Assembly: GCA_001805125.1 (NCBI GenBank)
Contig: MHEF01000155.1
Coordinates: 16,682 to 30,374, forward strand
DNA length: 13,693 nucleotides
Direction of reading: 5' to 3'
Origin: Nitrospirae bacterium RBG_13_39_12
GTDB lineage: Bacteria > Nitrospirota > Thermodesulfovibrionia > Thermodesulfovibrionales > SM23-35
Shown here piece by piece: positions 6,178 through 12,605 of this stretch (within the stretch, counting starts at the first letter, position 1; each line of letters opens with the position of its first letter). The notes under the pieces are model-generated. The model was not told the DNA's origin, made no database searches, and was given only the letters and a program-made list of their open reading frames with translations. Position numbers and translations under genes: made by a program.

Positions 6178-6810
6178 ATGAACAATTTACTTAAAATTTA
6201 CCACACGTTATATCAGTTCTTTGGTCCCCAGTACTGGTGGCCTGGTGATACCCCATTTGAGATTGCTGTGGGTGCGATTCTCACACAGAATACAAACTGG
6301 GGGAACGTGGAGAAGGCAATAAATAACTTAAAAAAAGAGAAAGCATTAAATCCAAAAGCAATTCATAAGATGCCAATAAGCAGGCTTGCATTGTTAATCA
6401 AACCAGCTGGATATTTCAACGTTAAGGCTAAGAGGCTCAAGTCTTTTATCAAATTCCTGATGAACGAATATCGAGGAAGCATGAGCAAGATGAAAAAAGA
6501 GGATACAAATTCGCTGAGAGAAAAACTCCTAAGCATCAATGGTGTAGGTCCTGAGACAGCAGATTCAATCCTCCTTTATGCCCTTGAAAAGCCTGTCTTT
6601 GTTGTCGATGCATATACAAAAAGAGTCCTATCAAGACATGGCATCATGGAACACGATAAGCCATATGAAATATTTCAGGAGCTTTTTATCTCCTCTCTGA
6701 AAAGAGATGCAAGGCTTTTTAATGAATATCATGCCCTTATCGTAAGAGTTGGAAAGACATTTTGCAAAAGGAGAGAACCTCTCTGTGAAATATGTCCTTT
6801 AAAATCATAA
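6178..6810 (+). CDS. Endonuclease III-like DNA glycosylase (MagIII-like)
   Basis: HhH-GPD base-excision repair protein of 210 residues. The N-terminal part YWWPGDTPFEIAVGAILTQNTNW is typical of the endonuclease III superfamily; the helix-hairpin-helix lies at ~114-134 (INGVGPETADS), and the catalytic aspartate is D144 in VVDAYTKRV. The lysine that makes E. coli endonuclease III a lyase (GVGRKTA) is Glu here (E126), as in monofunctional, 3-methyladenine-type members such as Helicobacter MagIII, so simple glycosylase activity is more likely. The C-terminus has C196-x6-C203-x2-C206, but the protein stops four residues later, before the fourth cluster cysteine. The open frame extends to 6058, but that part is the palindromic repeat; I start at the ATG at 6178, where homology begins. 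No clear ribosome binding site. Substrate cannot be deduced. Confidence 0.85.
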   Translation: MNNLLKIYHTLYQFFGPQYWWPGDTPFEIAVGAILTQNTNWGNVEKAINNLKKEKALNPKAIHKMPISRLALLIKPAGYFNVKAKRLKSFIKFLMNEYRGSMSKMKKEDTNSLREKLLSINGVGPETADSILLYALEKPVFVVDAYTKRVLSRHGIMEHDKPYEIFQELFISSLKRDARLFNEYHALIVRVGKTFCKRREPLCEICPLKS

Positions 6811-6859
6811 TAATTTGCATGCACTGGGAGGATACAACATTTTCGCTTTCGCCCCGGCG

Positions 6860-6924
6860 ACTCGCTGAGGAGAGATGCATATGTGCCTACCAGCTTTAAA
6901 ATCTAAATGCATCTTTCGGGTTAA
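6860..6924 (+). ncRNA. Candidate structured RNA element, copy A
   Basis: Starts with ACTCGCTGAGGAGA (6860-6873) and ends TTTCGGGTTAA (6914-6924), both exactly shared with copy B at 12221-12289. Between them, 6870-6880 can pair with 6907-6917 (11 pairs, one G-U); the loop carries TGCCTACC. It follows the glycosylase gene by about 50 bases on the same strand. I do not recognise a known family. It could be a 3'-UTR element, a leader element of uvrB, or a repeat. Confidence 0.4.
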
Positions 6925-6962
6925 TATTGGTGGACTACGGGTTTTTGCCTTACCCCTCTCCT

Positions 6963-6985
6963 ATACACCCTTGCCAAGGGTGTAT
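6963..6985. promoter_or_regulatory. Perfect 10-bp inverted repeat upstream of uvrB
   Basis: ATACACCCTT (6963-6972) and AAGGGTGTAT (6976-6985) pair perfectly around GCC. Flanking CTC/GAG and TCC/AGG segments could lengthen the stem with bulges. No U-run follows on either strand, so it is probably not a simple terminator. The rest of 6811-7068 holds no gene and no clear sigma-70 promoter; I saw no CTGT-N8-ACAG or Gram-positive-type SOS box, although uvrB is often LexA-controlled. Confidence 0.45.
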
Positions 6986-7068
6986 GAAGGTGAGTCTGAC
7001 TATCGGAAAAAATCCGCTCAAATACCATATCCGCCCAGTAAAGTATAAAAATCGTTTAATATATTAGT

Positions 7069-9063
7069 ATGGATAAATTCAAGCTTATTACCTCTTTTAC
7101 TCCAAAGGGTGATCAGCCAAATGCAATAAATGAGCTTACAAGAGGCATTGAAAACAGGATTGAACACCAGGTTCTTTTGGGCGTTACAGGGTCCGGAAAG
7201 ACATTCACAATTGCGAATGTGATCGCAAATATTAACAAGCCAACCCTTGTGATTGCTCATAACAAGACTCTTGCAGCCCAACTCTACGGAGAATTTAAAG
7301 AACTCTTTCCGGATAATGCTGTTGAGTTTTTTGTCAGCTACTACGACTATTACCAGCCTGAGGCTTATATCCCTACAACTGACACATACATAGAGAAAGA
7401 CGCACTTATTAATGACGATATAGACAGAATGAGGCATTCTGCAACCAGGGCAGTACTTGAAAGACACGACACAATCATTGTTGCATCTGTATCCTGTATT
7501 TACGGTATAGGCTCTCCGCAGGACTACATGGACATGCATCTGGTCATTGAAGAGGGAATGCATACCAGGCGCGACGACATCCTAAGAAAATTTATTGAAT
7601 TGCAGTATGCACGTTCAGACAAGGAATTTAAAAGAGGGACTTTCAGAGTAAGAGGAGATATAGTGGAAATATACCCGTCCTTCTCATTTGATAAAGGAAT
7701 CCGCATTGAATTCTTTGGAGACGATATTGACTCACTCAATGAATTTGACCCCCTCACAGGTGAGAGAATAAGAAAACTCGATAAAATTGCGCTTTTCCCG
7801 AATAGCCACTGGATAACACCAAAGGAAAAGCTTGAGCCAGCGTTGAAAGATATAGAAAAAGAGATGGAGGAAAGGATTGAGTACCTCTTAAAAGATGGGA
7901 AAACACTTGAGGCAAAAAGGATTGAACAAAGGACAAGATTCGACCTTGAAATGCTGACAGAATTCGGATACTGTCACGGTATAGAAAACTATTCGCGCCA
8001 TCTCAGCGGGAGGGCTGCCGGAGAGCCTCCTTACACACTGATAGATTATTTTAGAGACGATTTCCTTATAGTTGTTGATGAATCTCATGCCACCATTCCA
8101 CAGATTGGCGGAATGTATGAGGGCGACCGCTCAAGAAAACAAACTCTTGTAAACTATGGCTTCAGATTGCCTTCTGCACTGGATAACAGGCCGCTTAAAT
8201 TCACTGAATTTGAGAACAGGGTTAACCATGTAATATATGTATCCGCAACTCCGGGGCCTTACGAGCTCGAAAAATCCAGGGGGCATGTCGCAGAACAGAT
8301 AATCAGGCCAACCGGTCTTATAGATCCTGAGATGATTTTAAGACCTGTTTCAGGACAGGTAGATAATCTCTTAAGTGAGATAAGAACCCGCTCTGAAAAG
8401 AGAGAGAGGGTGCTTGTAACCACACTTACAAAGAAAATGGCGGAGGATTTGACAGACTACTACACTGACCTGGGGATAAAGGCAAGGTATTTGCATTCTG
8501 ATATTGACACACTTGAGAGGGTTGAAATAATAAGGGACTTAAGGCTCGGGAATTTTGATGTGTTAATCGGCGTCAATCTTCTGAGAGAAGGCCTTGACCT
8601 TCCCGAGGTATCACTTGTCGCAATACTGGATGCTGACAGAGAAGGCTTCCTCCGTTCAGAGCGTTCATTAATCCAGACAGCAGGTCGTGCTGCAAGAAAT
8701 ATCAACGGAGAAGTATTTTTGTACGCAGACAATATCACCGGCTCAATGAAGAAGGCTATGAATGAGACTGACAGGAGAAGAAGGATTCAGGAGAAATATA
8801 ATAAAAAAATGAATATTTCACCTGAGACTGTAAAATCAAACATCAAGGATATACTTAGCTCCATATATGAGGCTGATTACTGGACAGTTCCTGCCGCAGC
8901 AGAGGAAACGTCCGGTTACGGATATGACGACGAAACATTAAAGAGGCTTGAGTCTGAGATGAAAGAGGCTGCAAAGAAACTTGAGTTCGAGCGCGCTGCA
9001 AAGATAAGGGATAGGATTAAGGATATTAAGAAAAGGATGTTAGAGATAGGTGTAAAGAATTAA
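7069..9063 (+). CDS. uvrB: Excinuclease ABC subunit B
   Basis: DNA-damage verification helicase of nucleotide excision repair; it is loaded by UvrA and recruits UvrC. The 664 residues match the family. Visible in order: Walker A GVTGSGKT (38-45), the beta-hairpin that clamps DNA (SYYDYYQPEAYIPTTDTYIEKD, 90-111), Walker B DESH (337-340), helicase C-terminal motifs including LLREGLDLPEVSLV and QTAGRAARN, and a UVR domain at the end (~624-660, LEFERAAKIRDRI) that contacts UvrC. All catalytic features look intact. No purine-rich ribosome site precedes the ATG at 7069. It is transcribed on the same strand as the upstream glycosylase, but a 258-base gap with hairpins separates them. Confidence 0.98.
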   Translation: MDKFKLITSFTPKGDQPNAINELTRGIENRIEHQVLLGVTGSGKTFTIANVIANINKPTLVIAHNKTLAAQLYGEFKELFPDNAVEFFVSYYDYYQPEAYIPTTDTYIEKDALINDDIDRMRHSATRAVLERHDTIIVASVSCIYGIGSPQDYMDMHLVIEEGMHTRRDDILRKFIELQYARSDKEFKRGTFRVRGDIVEIYPSFSFDKGIRIEFFGDDIDSLNEFDPLTGERIRKLDKIALFPNSHWITPKEKLEPALKDIEKEMEERIEYLLKDGKTLEAKRIEQRTRFDLEMLTEFGYCHGIENYSRHLSGRAAGEPPYTLIDYFRDDFLIVVDESHATIPQIGGMYEGDRSRKQTLVNYGFRLPSALDNRPLKFTEFENRVNHVIYVSATPGPYELEKSRGHVAEQIIRPTGLIDPEMILRPVSGQVDNLLSEIRTRSEKRERVLVTTLTKKMAEDLTDYYTDLGIKARYLHSDIDTLERVEIIRDLRLGNFDVLIGVNLLREGLDLPEVSLVAILDADREGFLRSERSLIQTAGRAARNINGEVFLYADNITGSMKKAMNETDRRRRIQEKYNKKMNISPETVKSNIKDILSSIYEADYWTVPAAAEETSGYGYDDETLKRLESEMKEAAKKLEFERAAKIRDRIKDIKKRMLEIGVKN

Positions 9064-9092
9064 AATGGTTTATTTCTTCAAGTCTTATTAAA

Positions 9093-9101
9093 TGCTATAA
9101 T
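9093..9101 (+). promoter_or_regulatory. Extended -10 promoter before the MeTr-like gene
   Basis: TGCTATAAT is a perfect extended -10 (TGn plus TATAAT). The -35 position 17 bases upstream (TTTCTT) is poor, as extended -10 promoters tolerate. The predicted start near 9108 gives a leader of about 67 bases. Confidence 0.55.
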
Positions 9102-9174
9102 TTATAAACACCATAAATACAAACTCATTTATCATTAACGTTAAGACAAAGATTTTTAACCCGGGAGGAACGAA

Positions 9175-9963
9175 ATGATTGTTATCGCAGAAAATCTTAA
9201 CACAAGAAACAAGACTTACATGGATGCAGTAAACAACAGGGATAAAAAGACTCTGGCTGAGCTTATAAAAAAGCTCAAGGAATCAGGTGCAGAGGTTGTC
9301 AATTTACAATGTTCCCTGGACGGTGTTGGTGATGAAGAAACTCTGCCATGGGTAACAAAGGTTATGTCCGATACAGCAGATATCGGGGTATCTCTTGACT
9401 CAAGAAATGTCCAGGCCATTAAAAAATCCATGACGTTTTGCAAGAAACCTCCTCTTATTAACTTTATCTCAGAGACAGAACCTGAAGACTATGAGGCTCT
9501 GCTCTCGCTGGTGTCAGGCAGTGGTGCCTCGCTGGTAATGAGGGCTCTGAAGGGGGGGACTATTCCAACATCCCTGGAAACAAAACTCCAGATACTGGAT
9601 GGACTTCTCGAGATAGCTAATGAATCAGACATCCCCAACCAGAGGCTGTTCGCAGACCCTTCAATAGTACACATAAGCAGGGGCTCAGGACAGAAACACC
9701 TTTCAAATTCCTACGAATGTATCAGGGTGCTTAAAGAATTCATAGAACCACCTGTAAATACAATCCTTTGGATCTCAAATGTCTCTGCTGGTCTGCCAAA
9801 GGCATCAAGGAAATTTCTCGAGGCAACACTCCTTGTTTACATGGCAGGTGCCGGTCTCGATGCTGCTGTGGTCGACGTTCTGGACAAGAATATAAGGAAG
9901 GCAATATACCTGATAAAATCCTTCAGGGACGAAATAGTATTTTCAAAAGCAGATATAACCTGA
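9175..9963 (+). CDS. Methyltetrahydrofolate:corrinoid methyltransferase-like (pterin-binding) protein
   Basis: A 262-residue TIM-barrel protein of the pterin-binding (DHPS/MeTr) superfamily. The start MIVIAENLNTRNK and the same length as AcsE, the Wood-Ljungdahl methyltransferase that moves the methyl group of methyl-THF to a corrinoid protein, support the call. Residues matching those reported for Moorella MeTr are in register: D75 (SLDSRN), N96 (LIN), D161 (FADPS) and N202 (ISNVS). Overall it is divergent, and the AcsE signature around LNVGPA is replaced by LQCSLDG, so true AcsE is doubtful. A strong GGGAGGA lies five bases before the ATG. The downstream B12-binding radical SAM gene starts six bases after the stop, so the two are surely cotranscribed. 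No acsC/acsD genes for a corrinoid iron-sulfur protein are here. Confidence 0.75.
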   Translation: MIVIAENLNTRNKTYMDAVNNRDKKTLAELIKKLKESGAEVVNLQCSLDGVGDEETLPWVTKVMSDTADIGVSLDSRNVQAIKKSMTFCKKPPLINFISETEPEDYEALLSLVSGSGASLVMRALKGGTIPTSLETKLQILDGLLEIANESDIPNQRLFADPSIVHISRGSGQKHLSNSYECIRVLKEFIEPPVNTILWISNVSAGLPKASRKFLEATLLVYMAGAGLDAAVVDVLDKNIRKAIYLIKSFRDEIVFSKADIT

Positions 9964-9969
9964 CACTCT

Positions 9970-11223
9970 ATGCCTTATAAGGTTCTTCTTGTAAATCCGA
10001 ACAGATACCTTTCTCCGCCTGTTCCTCCGATAGGACTCGAGTATGTAGCTGCCTGTCTTGAAAAAAAAGGGCATAAATCTGAAATCATTGACTTATGTTT
10101 TTCCAAAGATTTATATAAAGACATAGATGATTCCGTAATATCGTTCAAGCCTGATTTAGTAGGACTAACAGTAAGAAATGTAGACACTGTTCTTTATCAT
10201 ACCAACGAATTTTTTCTCGACGATATAAAAGATATTGTTAATCATGTGAAGTCAAAACACGGGCTTAAAGTTATTATAGGCGGAACAGGTGTTTCCACAA
10301 ACCCTGAAGGAATACTTGAATATCTGAACGCCGATTTTGCGATAGCAGGGCCTGCTGAAAGCGAGATTCAATGGTTTTTGAATAAATTCCAAAACCCTGA
10401 GAGCAAAAAAAAGATTTTCAAGGGAAACTGCAGAGACTGTGTTTCATGTAACCGGAAACCAGCTACTACTACATACTATAAAAAATATTTTGACGCCGGA
10501 GGCATAGCCGGTTTTGAGACCCACAAAGGTTGCAGCTCTTCTTGTATATATTGCATCGAAGCAAATTCAAAAGTATCTTTCAAAGGTGTTGAAAACGTTA
10601 TGTCAGAGATAAAACGTTTTGTTGATATCGGATACAACCACTTCCATCTTTGCGACTCTGAGCTCAATGAGAACCTCGAATATTCTATTGATTTATGTAC
10701 TGCATTGAAAAATTCCGGGATGAATATTAAATGGGCTGTATACATGAAACCCGGCAATTTCAACAAAAAGCTGTTCATATTGTTGAAAGATACCGGTGTT
10801 TACCTCGTAACGCTAACTGTAGATTCCTGGCAAAAAAGTCCTGATTACTGGTCCATCGTAGAAAATTTTGTATCGAGCGCAAAATCATCCGGACTGAAAG
10901 TAGCTGTAGATTTCCTTACAGGTTTCCCTTATGAAGATGAAGACAAATTGTCATGGTGCCTTGATCTATTTCGAAAGATTAATCCGGATAGTGTAGGGGT
11001 GAATACATACATCAGACTTTATAAACCACTCCGGATAACCAGCATTATTCTTAAGGACGCAAAATTAAGGGGTAATCTTTTAGGGAATATAGATGACAGG
11101 ACATTTGTAAAACCAGTTTTTTATAATCATATAAACACTGAGAAACTCAACCAGTTAATTAACGGCGATGCACTTTTCAGGATAGAAGGGATTGAAAAAG
11201 GAGTCAACTATACCAGAGTCTGA
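9970..11223 (+). CDS. B12-binding radical SAM protein
   Basis: A 417-residue protein. Residues ~3-140 form a cobalamin-binding Rossmann domain (VLLVNPNRY, PPIGLEYVAACL, PDLVGLTVRN, VIIGGTGVS) without the DxHxxG His ligand, as in most B12-dependent radical SAM enzymes. The radical SAM cluster motif is C188-x3-C192-x2-C195 (CSSSCIYC), followed by TIM-barrel segments such as HFHLCDSE and VDFLTGFPYEDED. An extra CxxCxxC (154, 157, 160) lies in the linker between domains. Known relatives use a bound cobalamin and SAM to methylate unreactive carbons or phosphorus, or to do other radical chemistry; the substrate here is unknown. It starts six bases after the methyltransferase-like gene with no clear ribosome binding site of its own, suggesting translational coupling. 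Methyl transfer between the two proteins is an inference. Confidence 0.82.
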   Translation: MPYKVLLVNPNRYLSPPVPPIGLEYVAACLEKKGHKSEIIDLCFSKDLYKDIDDSVISFKPDLVGLTVRNVDTVLYHTNEFFLDDIKDIVNHVKSKHGLKVIIGGTGVSTNPEGILEYLNADFAIAGPAESEIQWFLNKFQNPESKKKIFKGNCRDCVSCNRKPATTTYYKKYFDAGGIAGFETHKGCSSSCIYCIEANSKVSFKGVENVMSEIKRFVDIGYNHFHLCDSELNENLEYSIDLCTALKNSGMNIKWAVYMKPGNFNKKLFILLKDTGVYLVTLTVDSWQKSPDYWSIVENFVSSAKSSGLKVAVDFLTGFPYEDEDKLSWCLDLFRKINPDSVGVNTYIRLYKPLRITSIILKDAKLRGNLLGNIDDRTFVKPVFYNHINTEKLNQLINGDALFRIEGIEKGVNYTRV

Positions 11224-11250
11224 AAAACAGACACTAAACACAGTAAACAA

Positions 11251-11302
11251 AGTCAGAAGTCAGAACTGGATACCAGATAACAGATATTAGATACTGGATG
11301 TT
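11251..11302. repeat. Degenerate short tandem repeats
   Basis: Copies of GTCAGAA (twice, adjoining) run into a string of imperfect units around AGATAnnA / GATACTGGAT, about 7-10 bases each. Similar low-complexity intergenic runs are common in some environmental bacteria. The 208-base gap 11224-11431 otherwise holds only a weak dyad. Confidence 0.45.
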
Positions 11303-11366
11303 AAGTACTATTCGCTATGAGCCATGCTATTCAATACCCATTCACCCAAATAATGCAACTTAAATA

Positions 11367-11397
11367 CTGTATTTTTATATTAGACATACAGCATAAT
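11367..11397 (+). promoter_or_regulatory. Weak promoter/dyad candidate before the LipM-like gene
   Basis: CTGTAT (11367-11372) and ATACAG (11386-11391) are inverted repeats, immediately followed by CATAAT (11392-11397), a fair -10 without a recognisable -35. The spacing is too wide for an E. coli-type LexA box. Tentative. Confidence 0.3.
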
Positions 11398-11431
11398 TGC
11401 TTTATGAAAATCACTTGCTTTATGGTTTCTT

Positions 11432-12220
11432 ATGACTGATTCCTGGCGTTTCATTGATACAGGTCTTAGCAGCGCATCATATAACATGGCTCTGGATGAG
11501 GCTATAGCAACTTCTGTGAGAAAAGACAGTGTGCCTCCAACATTAAGACTCTACGGATGGAATATTCCGTCTGTAACCATAGGGTGCTTTCAGAAAATAA
11601 GTGATGTTGATATTAAATATTGCAATAAAAATAATTTCCCGATTGTAAGACGGCTGACAGGTGGCCGCGCAGTCCTGCACAACTACGAGCTCACATACAG
11701 TTTCTCTGTAAAGACAGCAAACAGACTATTTTCAAAAGGACTGCTTGACAGTTATAGAAAAATCAGCAGGGCTTTAAGTAATGCACTGTTAAAAATCGGA
11801 CTGTCCCCTGAAACAAAAATGAGGAGAAAAACCCCTCTTTCGAGAAGTTCCATTTGTTTTCAAACAACATCATTTGGTGAGATAACCATAAACAGCAGGA
11901 AGGTTGTCGGCTCTGCACAAAAGCGCTGGACTGACGGTCTGCTCCAGCAGGGTTCTATCCCGTACTGCATAGACGAAAGTGAGATAGTGAAGGTATTCGG
12001 GCTTGAATCTGAAAACATTATTGAAAAGCCATTTATTGGTTTAAAAGATTTGTTCCCTGATCTCAACCCGGATTCTTTTAAAAAAATCGTCAGGATTTCA
12101 TTTGAGGAGACTTTTAATACATGGTTGATTCCTTCGTCTCCATCAGGTGAAGAAGTTTCTCTCGCAAAAGAGCTTGAAGCTCAAAAGTATTTGACACAAC
12201 AGTGGAACTTCAGGCGATAG
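11432..12220 (+). CDS. lipM: Octanoyltransferase LipM-like / lipoate-protein ligase A family
   Basis: A 262-residue member of the biotin/lipoate ligase fold, making or transferring the octanoyl/lipoyl group onto lipoyl domains such as glycine cleavage GcvH or 2-oxoacid dehydrogenase E2. The motif RRLTGGRAVLHNYELTYS (73-90) marks the acyl-binding site; C142 in ICFQTTSFGE is at the position of the catalytic cysteine of LipM, and K157 in SRKVVGSAQKR is the family lysine, followed by LLQQGSIP. The cysteine favours LipM-type acyl transfer from ACP over ATP-dependent ligation, but LplA activity cannot be ruled out. The ATG at 11432 has no good ribosome site; homology (WRFIDTG) begins only four residues in. 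It stands alone, 208 bases after the radical SAM gene, and a repeated structured element begins right after its stop. Confidence 0.8.
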   Translation: MTDSWRFIDTGLSSASYNMALDEAIATSVRKDSVPPTLRLYGWNIPSVTIGCFQKISDVDIKYCNKNNFPIVRRLTGGRAVLHNYELTYSFSVKTANRLFSKGLLDSYRKISRALSNALLKIGLSPETKMRRKTPLSRSSICFQTTSFGEITINSRKVVGSAQKRWTDGLLQQGSIPYCIDESEIVKVFGLESENIIEKPFIGLKDLFPDLNPDSFKKIVRISFEETFNTWLIPSSPSGEEVSLAKELEAQKYLTQQWNFRR

Positions 12221-12289
12221 ACTCGCTGAGGAGAATTCAAGAGCTTTTGCTGCACACATGCCTGCCGTTAATCGAATTTTTCGGGTTAA
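12221..12289 (+). ncRNA. Candidate structured RNA element, copy B
   Basis: Begins at the base after the LipM-like stop codon with ACTCGCTGAGGAGA (12221-12234) and ends TTTCGGGTTAA (12279-12289), as in copy A at 6860-6924. 12231-12238 can pair with 12274-12281 (8 pairs, two G-U) although the sequence of the inner stem differs from copy A; the loop carries TGCCTGCC and TTAA. No U-run follows. Family unrecognised. Confidence 0.4.
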
Positions 12290-12536
12290 ACAAGTGTGAT
12301 TTTTAAAGACTACTACAATTATGAATATAGTTACATAAAGTATGGAAATAAACTCACATCATAAGACAATTAGTCGCTTTTGGTAACCCGGAACTACAAT
12401 CTAAATTGCCGTAAAATGTCATTAATAAATATAATTTATGAAAATCTATTTTTTCTTTATAGCTAAAGCGATATATCTGCTGTCTTAACTATTTGTTTTA
12501 ATTGGTTTTATTAGAAAATACCATATTTCAGTCCCA
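12290..12536. other. AT-rich non-coding region
   Basis: No credible coding region or RNA gene is seen. Being upstream of a sigma-54 promoter, it is the expected place for activator (enhancer) sites; a rough dyad AGC-GATATATC-TGCT around 12466-12481 is the only candidate I noticed. Confidence 0.4.
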
Positions 12537-12557
12537 TGATTATTAATCAATGTATTA
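12537..12557 (+). promoter_or_regulatory. IHF-like site and overlapping palindrome upstream of the sigma-54 promoter
   Basis: AATCAATGTATTA (12545-12557) fits the IHF consensus WATCAAnnnnTTR at every position and lies 10 bases upstream of the -24 element, where IHF usually bends DNA to bring an activator to sigma-54 polymerase. It overlaps a perfect palindrome TGATTA-T-TAATCA (12537-12549). AT-rich DNA makes chance matches possible. Confidence 0.45.
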
Positions 12558-12566
12558 TTGTTAACC

Positions 12567-12582
12567 TGGCAGAGAAATTGCT
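12567..12582 (+). promoter_or_regulatory. Sigma-54 (RpoN) promoter
   Basis: TGGC at 12567 and TTGCT at 12578 give GG (12568-12569), exactly ten bases, then GC (12580-12581), the defining -24/-12 geometry of sigma-54 promoters (TGGCAnnnnnnTTGCW). Start of transcription is expected near 12592, leaving only about 13 bases of leader, which carries the ribosome binding site of the next gene. Transcription would need an RpoN activator. Confidence 0.8.
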
Positions 12583-12605
12583 ACAATTATAAGTAAGAGG
12601 AGTTT

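Noticed and set aside
6841..7000. Possible c-di-GMP (GEMM) or other known riboswitch in the uvrB leader
   Set aside because: GGGTTAA-like and CCTACC-like pieces recall GEMM, but the GCAAA core segments and tetraloop-receptor layout are missing.
7018..7563. 181-codon minus-strand frame over the start of uvrB
   Set aside because: Cys/Val-rich antisense shadow of a clearly conserved gene, with no start signals.
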